Shown: positions 17,181-26,816, counted from the stretch's first letter. The stretch: DNA of 64,000 nucleotides from Actinoplanes ianthinogenes (GCF_018324205.1 NZ_AP023356.1:3861501-3925500); one strand, 5' to 3'. Translations and numbers: made by a program. The notes: generated by a model from the letters alone, not told the origin.

Positions 17181-17935
17181 AGCGCGTGGTCGTCACCGGC
17201 GCCGGCGGGGGTATCGGCGCCGCCATGGCCCGGCGGTTCGCCGCCGACGGCGCGCACGTCGTGGTCAGCGACATCGACGCGGACTCCGCCGCCGCGGTCG
17301 CCGCGGAGATCGGCGGGGTCGCCGTGGCCGCCGACGTGGCGGTCGAGCAGGACGTCCGCCGGCTGGTCGAGGCCGCCGGCGACATCGACCTCTTCTGCTC
17401 CAACGCCGGCGTGCTGACGGCGGGTGACGAGAACACGCCGGACCACCTCTGGGAACGCGATTACGGGGTGAACGTGCTGTCGCACGTCTACGTGACCCGC
17501 GCGCTGCTGCCGAAGTGGCTGGACTCGGAGACCCCGAAACGGCTGCTGATCACGGTGAGCGCGGCCGGGCTGCTGACCCTGCTCGGCAGCGCGTCCTACT
17601 CGGTGACCAAGCACGCGGCGCTGGCGTACGCCGAGTGGCTGCGCGCCACGTACGCCCACCGCGGTCTGATCGTCCAGGCGCTCTGCCCGCAGGGCGTCCG
17701 CACCGACATGCTGACCGGCGGCAACGCCCGGGGCAGCGGCAGCGCGGCGCTGCTCGCCGAGGGCGCGCTGGAGCCGTCCGCGGTCGCCGACCTGGTGGCC
17801 GAGTCGCTCGACGAGAGGTTCCTGATCCTGCCGCATCCGGAAGTCGCCGACTACTACCGCTTGCGCGCGGCGGATCCGGACCGTTGGCTGGGCGGCATGA
17901 ACAAGATGCAGCGTGGCTTCGAGGGCGTCCGGTGA
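17177..17935 (+). CDS. Short-chain dehydrogenase/reductase (SDR)
   Basis: 252-residue SDR beginning at GTG 17177, overlapping the previous gene. Cofactor motif TGAGGGIG, CSNAG near residue 75, active-site Ser in TVSAAG and catalytic YSVTK. The C-terminal third, ending near WLGGMNKMQRGF, differs from the first SDR, so these are not a recent duplication. Two SDRs plus the APH kinase and acyl-CoA dehydrogenase that follow match the gene content of 4-hydroxyacid catabolism. Confidence 0.86.
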   Translation: MKRVVVTGAGGGIGAAMARRFAADGAHVVVSDIDADSAAAVAAEIGGVAVAADVAVEQDVRRLVEAAGDIDLFCSNAGVLTAGDENTPDHLWERDYGVNVLSHVYVTRALLPKWLDSETPKRLLITVSAAGLLTLLGSASYSVTKHAALAYAEWLRATYAHRGLIVQALCPQGVRTDMLTGGNARGSGSAALLAEGALEPSAVADLVAESLDERFLILPHPEVADYYRLRAADPDRWLGGMNKMQRGFEGVR

Positions 17936-18912
17936 AGGGGCTCGACCTGGACCGGCTCCAGGCCTATCTGGACAGTCCGCCGCTGACCGCGACGATGTTC
18001 GCGGGCGGGCGGTCGAACCTGACGTACGCGGTGACCGACGGGACGAACCGGTGGGTGCTGCGTCGCCCGCCGCTCGGGCACGTGCTGCCGACCGCGCACG
18101 ACATGGCCCGGGAGCACAAGGTGCTGTCCGCGCTCTCCCAGGCGGGTTTCCCGGTCCCGAAGCCGGTGCTGCTGTGCGCCGACAGCGACGTCATCGGCGC
18201 CCCGTTCTACCTGATGGAACACGTCGACGGGAAGATCTACCGCGATGTCGCGGACCTGGTCACCGTCGACCTGCACCGCCTGACGCTCACCCTGGTCGAC
18301 ACCCTCGCCGACCTGCACTCGCTGGAGCCGGAGAAGATCGGGCTGGGCGACTTCGGCAAGCCGGAGGGCTTCAACGAGCGCCAGGTCCGCCGCTGGAAGA
18401 AGCAGCTCGACGCGTCGCGCAGCCGGGAGCTGCCCGGCATCGAGGAGTTGCACGCCCGGCTGGCCGCGGACATCCCGGCCGGCGGCCCGGGTGCTGTCGT
18501 GCACGGTGACTTCCGCCTGGACAACGTGCTGATCGGCGCCTCGCTGGAGGTGCGGGCCGTCCTCGACTGGGAGATGTCGACGCTGGGCGACCCGCTCAGC
18601 GACCTGGCCCTGATGCTGGTCTACGCCGGGCGGCCGTTGCTGCTCTCCGACGGCAAGCCGTTCGCCCCGATCGACCTGCCCGGCCACCCGTCGCTGGACG
18701 AGATGGCCGCCCGGTACGCCGAGCGCAGCGGCCGCGACGTCGGTGACCTGCACTGGTACGTCGGGTTCGCCGCGTTCAAGCTCGCCGTCATCCTGGAGGG
18801 CGTGCACTACCGCTACACCAAGGGCCAGACTGTCGGCGCCGGTTTCGACACCGTCGGCGCGATGGTGCCCGAGCTGATCGAGCAGGGCCACCGAGCGCTG
18901 GAAGGACACTGA
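17932..18912 (+). CDS. APH-family phosphotransferase of the ACAD10/11 and LvaA type
   Basis: 326-residue aminoglycoside-phosphotransferase-fold kinase. The N-lobe has [10 protein letters not shown] (glycine loop) and WVLRRPP with the ATP lysine position occupied by Arg, as often in this branch; the catalytic loop is [12 protein letters not shown] and the metal-binding [15 protein letters not shown] follows. Proteins of this kind are fused to or encoded beside acyl-CoA dehydrogenases (human ACAD10/11; LvaA of the levulinate pathway), where they phosphorylate the 4-hydroxyl of a hydroxyacyl-CoA. The gene overlaps both neighbours, and the next one is exactly such a dehydrogenase. Confidence 0.85.
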   Translation: MKGLDLDRLQAYLDSPPLTATMFAGGRSNLTYAVTDGTNRWVLRRPPLGHVLPTAHDMAREHKVLSALSQAGFPVPKPVLLCADSDVIGAPFYLMEHVDGKIYRDVADLVTVDLHRLTLTLVDTLADLHSLEPEKIGLGDFGKPEGFNERQVRRWKKQLDASRSRELPGIEELHARLAADIPAGGPGAVVHGDFRLDNVLIGASLEVRAVLDWEMSTLGDPLSDLALMLVYAGRPLLLSDGKPFAPIDLPGHPSLDEMAARYAERSGRDVGDLHWYVGFAAFKLAVILEGVHYRYTKGQTVGAGFDTVGAMVPELIEQGHRALEGH

Positions 18913-20117
18913 TGGACTTCGAGTTCGACGCGACGACCGAGGACTACCGCAAGCGGCTGCTCGCGTTCATGGACGAGCACGTGTACCCGGCGGAGAGCGA
19001 GTTCCACGCCGGCGGCGACGGCTGGGAGCCGCCGGCCGTCCTGAAGCGGTTGCAGGCCAAGGCCAAGGAGGCCGGCCTGTGGAACCTGTTCCTCCCGGGC
19101 GAGCACGGTGCCGGGCTGACCAACCTCCAGTACGCGCCGCTGGCCGAGATCATGGGCCGCAGCCCGGCGATCGCGCCGGCCGCGTTCAACTGCAACGCGC
19201 CGGACACCGGCAACATGGAGGTGCTGGCCGAGTTCGGCACCCCCGAGCAGCAGGAGCGCTGGCTGAAGCCGCTGCTGGCCGGCGAGATCCGGTCGGCGTT
19301 CGCGATGACCGAGCCGCAGGTCGCCTCGTCGGACGCGACCAACATCGGCACCCGGATCGAGCGGGACGGCGACGAGTACGTCATCAACGGCCGGAAGTTC
19401 TACATCACCGGCGCGATGAACCCGAACTGCAAGATCTTCATTGTGATGGGCAAGACCGACCCGGAGGCGGACCGGCACGTCCAGCAGAGCCAGATCCTGG
19501 TGCCGCGGGACACCCCGGGCCTGACCGTGAAGCGCGGCATGACCGTCTTCGGCTACGACGACGGCGACCACGGCGGCCACGCCGAGCTGATCTTCGAGAA
19601 CGTCCGGGTGCCGGCCGGCAACCTGATCGGCGTCGAGGGCGGCGGGTTCGCGATCTCCCAGGCCCGGCTCGGCCCGGGCCGGATCCACCACTGCATGCGG
19701 CTGATCGGGATGGCCGAGCGCGGCCTGGAGCTGATGTGCAAGCGGGCGCTGACCCGCACCCCGTTCGGCAAGCCGCTCGCCGAGCAGGGCGTGGTCCAGG
19801 ACTGGATCGCCGAGGCCCGGGTGCGGATCGAGCAGGCCCGCCTGCTGGTGCTCAAGGCCGCCTGGCTGATGGACACGGTGGGCAACAAGGGCGCGCACAC
19901 CGAGATCCAGGCCATCAAGATCGTGGTGCCGCAGACCGTCGAGTGGATCCTGGACAAGGCGATCCAGGCGCACGGCGCGGTCGGCACCAGCCAGGACACG
20001 CCGCTGGCCCAGCTCTGGGTGGCGGCCCGCACGCTGCGTCTCGCCGACGGCCCCGACGAGGTGCACAAGCGCTCGCTGGCCCGGCGGGAGCTGAACCGAT
20101 ACCGGAGTCGTCCGTGA
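18912..20117 (+). CDS. Acyl-CoA dehydrogenase of the ACAD10/11 type
   Basis: 401-residue flavoprotein with the acyl-CoA dehydrogenase fold: N-terminal helices, the FAD-contacting [17 protein letters not shown] region near residue 135, [13 protein letters not shown], and the C-terminal [12 protein letters not shown] and [13 protein letters not shown] blocks. The latter two are characteristic of the ACAD10/11 group. In the characterised pathways this enzyme removes the 4-phosphate installed by the APH kinase and produces an unsaturated acyl-CoA for beta-oxidation. It starts at the ATG overlapping the previous stop (TGATG). Confidence 0.88.
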   Translation: MDFEFDATTEDYRKRLLAFMDEHVYPAESEFHAGGDGWEPPAVLKRLQAKAKEAGLWNLFLPGEHGAGLTNLQYAPLAEIMGRSPAIAPAAFNCNAPDTGNMEVLAEFGTPEQQERWLKPLLAGEIRSAFAMTEPQVASSDATNIGTRIERDGDEYVINGRKFYITGAMNPNCKIFIVMGKTDPEADRHVQQSQILVPRDTPGLTVKRGMTVFGYDDGDHGGHAELIFENVRVPAGNLIGVEGGGFAISQARLGPGRIHHCMRLIGMAERGLELMCKRALTRTPFGKPLAEQGVVQDWIAEARVRIEQARLLVLKAAWLMDTVGNKGAHTEIQAIKIVVPQTVEWILDKAIQAHGAVGTSQDTPLAQLWVAARTLRLADGPDEVHKRSLARRELNRYRSRP

Positions 20118-20692
20118 CCCAGCCGCCGCGCATCGACGGCCGCACCGCCCGCTCCGAGCGGACCCGCAACGCGATCGTCGACGCCCACCTCGAGCTGATC
20201 CGCGCCGGTGACCTGCGTCCCACCGCGGATCGGATCGCCAAGCTGGCCGGGGTCTCGCTGCGCGCGCTGTGGAGCCACTTCGCCGACATGGAGTCGCTGA
20301 TGGCGGCCAGCGGGCAGCGGGTGCTGGACCAGCGGGACGAGTCCTACCGGCAGATCTCCCCGGACCTGCCGCTGGACGAGCGGATCGACCAGTTCTGCCG
20401 GCAGCGGGCCCGGATGCTGGAGGAGATCGCGCCCGCGGCCCGCGCCTCGGCGCTGAAGGAGCCGTTCTCCAGCGGGTTGCAGCGCTATCGGCGGCTGCAC
20501 GTGTCGCGGGTGCGGGACGAGCTGACCAGCACGTTCCCCGAGGAGATCGGGTCGGACGAGGAGTTGCTCAACGCGCTGACCACGATCAGCCTCTGGCCGG
20601 CCTGGTCCACGCTGCGCGAGGCGATGGACCTGCCGGTCGAGGCCGCGCGGGCCGCCCTGGCCCGCGGGGTCCGCGCCCTGCTCACCCACTGA
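20114..20692 (+). CDS. TetR family transcriptional regulator
   Basis: 192-residue regulator at the end of the liv/catabolic operon, starting at GTG 20114 with a 4-bp overlap. N-terminal TetR helix-turn-helix spans residues about 14-60 ([31 protein letters not shown]); the C-terminal ligand domain is helical and unassigned. Being co-transcribed, it probably autoregulates the operon through the palindrome at 11749-11765, with an acyl-CoA or the imported acid as inducer. That assignment is inferred from context. Confidence 0.8.
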   Translation: MTQPPRIDGRTARSERTRNAIVDAHLELIRAGDLRPTADRIAKLAGVSLRALWSHFADMESLMAASGQRVLDQRDESYRQISPDLPLDERIDQFCRQRARMLEEIAPAARASALKEPFSSGLQRYRRLHVSRVRDELTSTFPEEIGSDEELLNALTTISLWPAWSTLREAMDLPVEAARAALARGVRALLTH

Positions 20693-20826
20693 TCCAGCCG
20701 ATCCAGTAACGCCGTCGCCCAGGCCCGTCGTGGGCGGCGGCGGGACTCGGTCCCGAGCATCGAGCGGGCCAGTTCGGCCTCACGGAGCCGGATCATCTCC
20801 TGGTGCATCTGCCACGGAATAGTCAT
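20485..20826 (-). CDS. Possible small protein, antisense to the 3' end of tetR
   Basis: 113-codon frame. Residues 1-48 (starting MTIPWQMHQEMIRLREAELA) lie in otherwise non-coding DNA and look like a genuine short, highly charged helical protein; such small ORFs are common in this family. A TAGCGT -10 box sits 6 nt upstream of the ATG at 20826. Beyond residue 50 the frame runs antisense through the end of the TetR gene and becomes Ser/Arg-rich, like a shadow frame. Either the protein really has this tail or an in-family stop has been lost. Confidence 0.4.
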   Translation of the reverse strand: MTIPWQMHQEMIRLREAELARSMLGTESRRRPRRAWATALLDRLDQWVSRARTPRARAARAASTGRSIASRSVDQAGQRLIVVSALSNSSSDPISSGNVLVSSSRTRDTCSRR

Positions 20827-20832
20827 GCCTCG

Positions 20833-20838
20833 ACGCTA
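20833..20838 (-). promoter_or_regulatory. -10 element (TAGCGT) for the small ORF
   Basis: Minus-strand TAGCGT, 6 nt from the ATG at 20826, the same spacing as the other leaderless starts in this window. It is the main support for the small ORF. Confidence 0.4.
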
Positions 20839-20930
20839 GGAACGGGGAACGGTCCGGGAATCGGCGCGACTGCCCAGGAAACCCGGTTCCGGGGCCCAGG
20901 TCTGAAGATCGATGGTCGTCACACGGCGGA

Positions 20931-20960
20931 CCCGCACGACACGCGTAGCGGTCGTGCGGG
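20931..20960 (-). terminator. Hairpin downstream of the LuxR gene
   Basis: Perfect 10-bp stem (CCCGCACGAC, 20931-20940; GTCGTGCGGG, 20951-20960) with a 10-nt loop, 56 bp beyond the LuxR stop. Likely terminator; no U-tract. Confidence 0.55.
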
Positions 20961-21015
20961 GGCCGGGCATCGCGAGCCGACCGCCACGGGACGACAAGTC
21001 GTACAAAATGATGTT

Positions 21016-23604
21016 CTAAGGGGTTAATCCTCGGCGAGCGGCCTCGGCCGCGGCCTGGCCCCGCCGGGAGACACCGAGTTTCCGCAGGATCGCGGAGACG
21101 TGGTGGTGCACGGTCTTGGTGGACAGGAACAGGCGCTCGGCGATCTCCACATTCGACAGGCCCTGCTGCACCAGGCCCAGCACCTCGACCTCGCGGCGGG
21201 TCAGCTCGGCCGGGTTGTCGCGGGTCCAGCGCTGCGGGCCGCGAGGGATGTCGCGGACGCCGCGGGCGCGCAGCCGGCGGGTGACGATCGCGGCGGCCGG
21301 GCGGGTGCCGAGCCGCTGGAACTCGGCGAGCGCAGCCCGCAACCCGGCCTCGTCGGCGGCGCCGGCCAGCGCCAGCGCGGCGTCGTAGGCGCAGTCCCGT
21401 TTCCGCCAGCGTTCCGCGGCCCCCTCGACGTCGCCGGCCAGTTGCCGCGCATACGGCTCCAGCAGGGGGATCCCGGCCGGTGCGGTGTCCGGCTCGGCGG
21501 CCAGCCGGCGCAGCCAGGCCAGCTCGCCGAGCACCCACTTCGCCTGCCGCCGGACCGCCAGCTCCCAGGTCCCGGCGAGTTCCGGCCCGACCGGGGCGCC
21601 GGCCAGCCAGGCGGCCTCGGCGCGGGCGGTCGCGACCGGGGCGAGGTACTGCAACTCGTTCTTCCCGGCGGCCAGGTCGCGGGCCTCGTCCAGGACCGGC
21701 CACGGATCGAGGTCGCCGCCGCGGGCCCGGATCAGGCCGATCACGGCCAGCGCCATGAGCCGCAGCAGCGGCACCGGCTTGGCGTCGCGCAGCACCTCCT
21801 CGGCGTCCGCGAGCGCCTCGTCCCAGCGGCCCAGGTCCAGGTGGTAGCGGGCCCGGTAGGCGAGCACGTAGTGCTTCCAGGCCTCCAGCCCCAGGTCGGC
21901 GCAGGCGGTCACGCCGCGGTCCAGCCAGGACGCCAGGTGGTAGGAACGGACCCGGGTCATCGACCAGCCGGCGTGGATGTACGCCCGCCCGATGTGCTCC
22001 TCCAGCCCGGCCTGCTCGGCCAGCGCCAGGCTGCGCTCCAGCTTGCCGATCCCCTCCGGCTCCCCGGCGAGCAGCTGCATGGTGCCCAGGTTGTTGAGGC
22101 TGTGCACGACGACCTCGGTGAGCCCGTGCTGCTCGCCCAGCCGCAGCGCCCGGGTGCCCAGCGCGATGGCGTCCGGGTAGTCCTCGATGTTGAGCGCGAT
22201 CGCCGCCTGGTTGGTGCAGGCCATCGCGTACTCCGGCCCGGACGGCATGTCGTCGAAGAGCCGCAGCGCCTCCCGGCCGGAGGTCGCCGCCTCCTCGATG
22301 TAGCCGCCGCACCACAGCCGCCGGGACAGCACGGAGAGCGCGGTGCCCTCGCCGCGCCGGTCGCCGATCTGCCGGCGGTGCCGGATCGCCTCCTGCAACG
22401 CCGCGATCGACTCGTCGGTCTGCTCGGTCAGGTAGCACTCGTAGGAGCGGCGTTCCAGCAGGTCGGCGCGGTCGGCCGGGGCCAGGCCGGCGGCGAAGCG
22501 CAGTGCCCGGGCGTACTGCGCGGCGGCCTCCCGGTGCGCGCCCGAGTCGGCGGCCTGGACGGCGGCGCGCGGCGCCCAGGTGAGCACCACGCCGGCGTCC
22601 CCGGCGGCCTCGGCGTGGTGGGCGACCCGGCTCGGGTCGGCCCGGTCCGGCTCGGCCAGCAGCGCCCGCAGCACGCCGCGGTGCAGGTCGAGACGCCGGT
22701 GGGCGGGCAGCGACTCCTCGATGGTGAGCCGGGCCAGCTCGTGCCGGAACGCGACCCCGCCGGGCACGCTCTCCAGCATGCCGGCCCGCAGCGCCTCGTC
22801 CAGCCCGGCCGTCTCGGCCTCGGCCAGCAGGCGCAGCTCGGCATAGGGCGGGGTGACGGAGACGGCGTCCAGCACCGCGGTCGCCTCCGGGCCGAGCCGG
22901 GCGGCCCGGGCCAGCACCGCGTCGCGCACGGTCAGCGGCACGTCGCCGTCGTCGCGGGCGAGCACCTCGGTGACGAAGAACGGGTTGCCGCCGGTGGCCC
23001 GGTGCAGCGCCCGGCCGTCCCGCCCGTGCGACTCGGCGAGCGCGCAGACCGCCGCCGGGGAGAGCGGCTCCACGCCCATCCGGATGATCCGGTCGCCTTG
23101 CAGCTCGCCGAGGAGCCGGCGCAGCGGATGCCGCCGGTCGGTCACCTCGTCGCTGCGGTAGGTCGCGATGATCATCGCGGGGATGGCGCCGATCCGCCGG
23201 CCGAGCAGGCTGAGCACGTCCAGGGTGGCCTCGTCGGCCCAGTGCAGGTCCTCCAGCACGAGCGGGAGGCCGGGACGTTCCCGCACGTCCCGGATGATGC
23301 CGGTGGCCAGCTCGTAAGGTTTCGCGCCGTGCCCGATCAGCCCGCTGAACTGCGTCATCTCCAGGAACGGCCCGAGCGGCCGCGGCGTCCACAGCGGATC
23401 ACAGCCGCCCCAGAGCACCGGCCGGGCCGCCCGGCACTCCGCCCGGAACCGCCGGACCAGGGCGGTCTTGCCGCCCCCGGCCTCCCCGCCGAGCAGCACC
23501 ACGACACCACCCCGGCCGGCGCGCACCGCCTCGTAGGCCTGATGCAGCGTGCCGAGCTGTCCGGACCGCTCCAACAGCCCGGACTCCGCAGAGAACTCCA
23601 CCAT
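21016..23604 (-). CDS. Large ATP-binding LuxR family regulator (LAL/MalT-like)
   Basis: 862-residue regulator. An N-terminal AAA-type ATPase has Walker A GGEAGGGKT near residue 40 and Walker B-like LPLVLEDLHWADEA near 115. A long central helical region (about 300-780) resembles TPR repeats. The C-terminal LuxR helix-turn-helix is at about 800-855 (LTRREVEVLGLVQQGLSN, AERLFLSTKTVHHH). Members usually activate catabolic or secondary-metabolic genes. It lies between the two halves of the putative catabolic locus, so it could control either, but no target site was recognised. Confidence 0.9.
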   Translation of the reverse strand: MVEFSAESGLLERSGQLGTLHQAYEAVRAGRGGVVVLLGGEAGGGKTALVRRFRAECRAARPVLWGGCDPLWTPRPLGPFLEMTQFSGLIGHGAKPYELATGIIRDVRERPGLPLVLEDLHWADEATLDVLSLLGRRIGAIPAMIIATYRSDEVTDRRHPLRRLLGELQGDRIIRMGVEPLSPAAVCALAESHGRDGRALHRATGGNPFFVTEVLARDDGDVPLTVRDAVLARAARLGPEATAVLDAVSVTPPYAELRLLAEAETAGLDEALRAGMLESVPGGVAFRHELARLTIEESLPAHRRLDLHRGVLRALLAEPDRADPSRVAHHAEAAGDAGVVLTWAPRAAVQAADSGAHREAAAQYARALRFAAGLAPADRADLLERRSYECYLTEQTDESIAALQEAIRHRRQIGDRRGEGTALSVLSRRLWCGGYIEEAATSGREALRLFDDMPSGPEYAMACTNQAAIALNIEDYPDAIALGTRALRLGEQHGLTEVVVHSLNNLGTMQLLAGEPEGIGKLERSLALAEQAGLEEHIGRAYIHAGWSMTRVRSYHLASWLDRGVTACADLGLEAWKHYVLAYRARYHLDLGRWDEALADAEEVLRDAKPVPLLRLMALAVIGLIRARGGDLDPWPVLDEARDLAAGKNELQYLAPVATARAEAAWLAGAPVGPELAGTWELAVRRQAKWVLGELAWLRRLAAEPDTAPAGIPLLEPYARQLAGDVEGAAERWRKRDCAYDAALALAGAADEAGLRAALAEFQRLGTRPAAAIVTRRLRARGVRDIPRGPQRWTRDNPAELTRREVEVLGLVQQGLSNVEIAERLFLSTKTVHHHVSAILRKLGVSRRGQAAAEAARRGLTP

Positions 23605-23714
23605 CGCCGCACCCTGTCACCGAGTGCCGCCGACCTCCATCACCTATCTGACATCTGAGAACACCGATCTTTTTCGCACCGCCGGTCCGGCTAGTCAGGT
23701 GTAGAACTTTCTAA

Positions 23715-23927
23715 ACTTCAGCCGACTTGAAAGAGCTGCGACCTGGATCCTCCGGAAGCAGCGAGGTCCGCATCCTGTTCGCCTTCGACCCCTGGCGGTC
23801 GGCCATCCTGCTGATCGGCGGCGACAAATCGGGCAACTGGTCCGGCTGGTATCGGCAAGCGATCCCGGCGGCCGAGGCGTTGTACGTGCGGTACCTGAAG
23901 GACCGCCAGACCGAGGAGAGCCAGTAA
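23715..23927 (+). pseudogene. 5'-truncated HigB/RelE-like (Gp49 family) toxin remnant
   Basis: The frame opens after an in-frame TAA at 23712-23714 and encodes only the C-terminal half of a phage Gp49/HigB-type toxin: LKELRPGSSGSSEVRILFAF, then GGDKSGNWSGWYRQAIPAAE. Full-length relatives have about 110-120 residues, with roughly 50 more at the N-terminus containing the first strands of the RelE fold; nothing like them is found upstream in any frame. The only start is a TTG at 23727. The stop overlaps the antitoxin ATG (TAATG), keeping the ancestral operon junction. Probably inactive. Confidence 0.75.
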
Positions 23928-24262
23928 TGACCGGCTACCACAAATGGAGTGACATCCGGGCCGAGTTCCTCGCGCAACCGGGTGCCGAAGAGGCGCTCGC
24001 CAAGGCGCGCAGGAAGAACCAGGCCTATGTCGACGGCTACCACCTGGCGGAGCGTCGCAAGGCGATCGGGCTGACCCAGGCCGAGGTCGCCGAGCGGATG
24101 GGCGTGACCAAGGGCCGGGTCTCCCAGATCGAACGCGGCGACGTCTCCACGCTCGAGGCGATCGGCCGGTATGTCGAGGCGCTGGGCGGCCGCCTCCAGA
24201 TCTCCGCCGTCTTCGGCGACCACAAGTACACCCTGCACAGCAAGGATCCGCAGGCCGCCTGA
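23927..24262 (+). CDS. XRE family antitoxin (HigA-like)
   Basis: 111-residue protein with an XRE helix-turn-helix at residues about 45-95 (RKAIGLTQAEVAERMGV, KGRVSQIERGDVS). The N-terminal DIRAEFLAQPGAEEALAKAR and C-terminal LQISAVFGDHKYTLH are typical of antitoxins partnered with Gp49/HigB toxins. It is intact and overlaps the truncated toxin by 1 bp. With no full toxin left it may persist as an autoregulator, as an anti-addiction protein against other modules, or by chance. Confidence 0.85.
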   Translation: MTGYHKWSDIRAEFLAQPGAEEALAKARRKNQAYVDGYHLAERRKAIGLTQAEVAERMGVTKGRVSQIERGDVSTLEAIGRYVEALGGRLQISAVFGDHKYTLHSKDPQAA

Positions 24263-24309
24263 CCCCGTTTTCGGTACGGTGGGTGGCTCATCGCGTACCG
24301 AAAACGGGG
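24263..24309. terminator. Bidirectional hairpin, perfect 16-bp stem
   Basis: Arms 24263-24278 and 24294-24309 are perfect reverse complements (CCCCGTTTTCGGTACG) with a 15-nt loop. It begins at the antitoxin stop and lies 9 bp from the stop of the convergent alcohol dehydrogenase, so it can terminate both. The TTTTCGGTACG part recurs at other gene ends in this window. Confidence 0.8.
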
Positions 24310-24318
24310 GGTTGATCG

Positions 24319-25410
24319 TCAGAGACTGACGACCGAGCGGGCGCCCTCGCCGCGGGCCATGCGGTCGAAGGCGGCCGGGACGTCGGCCAGCCGGATGCGG
24401 TCGGTGATCAGGTGGTCCAGGGAGAGCTTGCCGTCGAGCACGTCGCGGGCCAGCGCCGGCACCTCGACGTCCGGGTCCGCCTGGCCGTAGACCGAGGCCC
24501 GCAGCGTGCGTGCCGAGGAGAAGATGTCCAGCGCGCCGAGCTGCACCATGTCGTCGGCCGCGCCCATCCCGACCACGGTGACCTGGCCGCCGCGCCGGGT
24601 GGCCCGCCACGCGGCGCGGATCGTCGACGCCCGGCCGACGCACTCGATGGCGTGGTCGGCGCCGCGACCCTCGGTGCGCACCCGCACGTCCTTGGAGAGC
24701 GTGTCCGAGGAGACCACGAAGTCGGTCGCGCCGGCCGCCTCGGCCAGCCCCTTCTTCGCCTCGGTGACGTCGACCGCGATCACCTGTCCGGCTCCGGCCG
24801 CCCGGGCCGCCGCGACCACCGACAGCCCGACCCCGCCGAGGCCGATGACCAGCACCGACTCGCCCGGCTTGACCTGGGCGGTGTTGCGGACCGCGCCGGA
24901 CCCGGTCAGCACCGAGCACCCGAGCAGGGCGGCACGGTCGAAATCGAGCTCTTTCGGTACGCCGATGACGGCATTTTCCGGCGCCACCACCTGCTCGGCG
25001 AACGCGCCCAGCCCGAGGCACACGTGCACCGGCGCCCCGTCCAGGGTGATCCCGTTCTCCAGGGCGGCCACCCCGGACGAGGTGGCGCAGAGCCAGGGCT
25101 GTCCCTGCTCGCAGAACCAGCAGCTGCGGCACGGCGGCTGCCAGTTGAGCACCACGTGGTCGCCGACCGCGGCGCGGGTGACGTGCTCGCCGACCTCGAC
25201 CACCTCGCCGGCCGCCTCGTGCCCGAGGACCAGCGGGTGCGGCGGCCGCAGCGTTCCGTTGACCATCGACAGGTCGGAGTGGCAGACGCCGGCCGCCCGG
25301 ATCCGGACCCGCACCTGGCCGGGGCCGATCTCGGGCAGCCGCAGCTCCTCGACCGTCGCCGGGACGCCGGCCGTCCGGACCACCAAGCCGGGGATGTATT
25401 GGACGCTCAT
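24319..25410 (-). CDS. Zinc-dependent alcohol dehydrogenase
   Basis: 363-residue medium-chain dehydrogenase. Catalytic zinc ligands are seen in GVCHSD and GHEAAGEV and in the third Cys of LLGCSVLTG; the structural zinc site is a complete C-x2-C-x2-C-x7-C (CRSCWFCEQGQPWLC). The NAD site is VIGLGGVGLS near residue 190. It belongs to the class III-like group and oxidises a primary or aromatic alcohol to an aldehyde. It overlaps the aldehyde dehydrogenase gene by 4 bp, so alcohol-to-acid oxidation is encoded as a unit. Confidence 0.9.
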   Translation of the reverse strand: MSVQYIPGLVVRTAGVPATVEELRLPEIGPGQVRVRIRAAGVCHSDLSMVNGTLRPPHPLVLGHEAAGEVVEVGEHVTRAAVGDHVVLNWQPPCRSCWFCEQGQPWLCATSSGVAALENGITLDGAPVHVCLGLGAFAEQVVAPENAVIGVPKELDFDRAALLGCSVLTGSGAVRNTAQVKPGESVLVIGLGGVGLSVVAAARAAGAGQVIAVDVTEAKKGLAEAAGATDFVVSSDTLSKDVRVRTEGRGADHAIECVGRASTIRAAWRATRRGGQVTVVGMGAADDMVQLGALDIFSSARTLRASVYGQADPDVEVPALARDVLDGKLSLDHLITDRIRLADVPAAFDRMARGEGARSVVSL

Positions 25411-26816
25411 CGTTGGATCGCCTTCACCTGCTGGAACTCCTCCAGACCGAACTTACCCAGCTCCCGGCCCACGCCGGACTGCTTGTAGCCGCCGAACGGG
25501 GCGAACGGGTTGAACGCGCCGCCGTTCACGTCGACGGCGCCGGTGCGCAGCCGCCGGGCCACCGCGAGCGCCCGCTCGTCGCTGCCCCAGACCGCGCCGG
25601 CCAGCCCGTACTTCGAGTTGTTGGCGATCGCCACGGCCTCGTCGTCGGAGCCGAACGGGATGATCGACAGCACCGGGCCGAAGACCTCCTCCTGGGCCAG
25701 TTCGCTGTCCGGGTCGACGTCGGCGAAGACGGTCGGCGCCACGAAGTGCCCGGTCGCCGGCACCGGCGCGTCCAGCCCGCCGGCCACCAGCCGGCCCTGC
25801 GCCCGTTCGATGAAGCCGCGGACCCGCTCCCGCTGCCCGGCCGAGACCAGCGGCCCGAGCCGGGTCGCCGCGTCGAACGGGTCGCCCACGGTGTAGCCGG
25901 CCGCGGTCTTGGCCGCCAGCTCGACCGCCTCGTCGTAGTGGTCGCGGTGCACCAGCATCCGGGTCCAGGCCGTGCAGGTCTGCCCGGAGTTGAGGAACGC
26001 GTTGCCGACCCCGACCTTGACCGCCTTGACCAGGTCGGCGTCCGCCAGGATCACGTTCGCCGACTTGCCGCCCAGCTCCAGGGAGACCTTGGCGATCCGG
26101 TCGGCGGCGGCCTTGGTAATCGCCCGGCCGGTCGCGGTGGAGCCGGTGAACGAGATCATGTCGACGTCCGGATGCCCGGCGATGGCCGCGCCGACCACCG
26201 GACCGGTCCCGGTGACCAGGTTGAGCACGCCGGCCGGCAGGCCCGCCTCGTGCGCCGCGTCGAACAGCAGGTACGCCACCAGCGGCGTCAGCTCGCTCGG
26301 CTTGAGCACCACGGTGCAGCCGGCCGCGAGCGCCGCACCCACCTTGGCCACCACCTGGTGCAGCGGGTAGTTCCACGGGGTGATCGCGCCGACCACGCCG
26401 GCCGCCTCCCGGACGATCAGCGAGTTGCCGATCGTCGCCTCGGTCACCGGCTGGGCGGCCAGCTCGGCGTACCCCTTGAGCACGGCGATCGGCAGCCCGG
26501 CCTGAACCGCCTGAGCGATCTTGAGGGGGGTGCCCAGCTCCTGGCCGACGGTGCGGGCGATGTCGGCGGCCCGGGCGGCGAGCGCCTCGTGCAACCGGCC
26601 CAGGGCGGCCCCGCGCTCGGCCATCGGCAGAGCGGCCCAGCCGTCGAAGGCCTGGCGGGCGGCGGAGACCGCGAGGTTCACGTCCTCGGCGGTGCCGGCC
26701 GGCACGTGCCCGATCACCTGCTCGGTGTACGGGTTCTCCACCTCGATCCGGTCACCGGAGTCGGGCGGCACCCACGCGCCACCGATGTAGAGCTGTTCCC
26801 GGAATTCCGACGTCAT
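25407..26816 (-). CDS. NAD(P)-dependent aldehyde dehydrogenase
   Basis: 469-residue ALDH superfamily enzyme. Landmarks in order: [11 protein letters not shown] near residue 143, [19 protein letters not shown], catalytic Glu in [10 protein letters not shown], and catalytic Cys in [11 protein letters not shown] near residue 277, then EEVFGPVLS and [13 protein letters not shown]. It would convert the aldehyde from the neighbouring alcohol dehydrogenase into the acid. ATG 26816 overlaps the TetR stop; the frame is open further upstream, but that part is a shadow of tetR. Confidence 0.92.
   Translation of the reverse strand: MTSEFREQLYIGGAWVPPDSGDRIEVENPYTEQVIGHVPAGTAEDVNLAVSAARQAFDGWAALPMAERGAALGRLHEALAARAADIARTVGQELGTPLKIAQAVQAGLPIAVLKGYAELAAQPVTEATIGNSLIVREAAGVVGAITPWNYPLHQVVAKVGAALAAGCTVVLKPSELTPLVAYLLFDAAHEAGLPAGVLNLVTGTGPVVGAAIAGHPDVDMISFTGSTATGRAITKAAADRIAKVSLELGGKSANVILADADLVKAVKVGVGNAFLNSGQTCTAWTRMLVHRDHYDEAVELAAKTAAGYTVGDPFDAATRLGPLVSAGQRERVRGFIERAQGRLVAGGLDAPVPATGHFVAPTVFADVDPDSELAQEEVFGPVLSIIPFGSDDEAVAIANNSKYGLAGAVWGSDERALAVARRLRTGAVDVNGGAFNPFAPFGGYKQSGVGRELGKFGLEEFQQVKAIQR

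Noticed and set aside
11819..20692. True branched-chain amino acid uptake operon
   Set aside because: The transporter family name fits, but the co-transcribed SDR, APH kinase and acyl-CoA dehydrogenase genes point to another carboxylic-acid-like solute.
23715..24262. Functional toxin-antitoxin module
   Set aside because: The toxin lacks its N-terminal half and has only a TTG start, so the module is reported as decayed.
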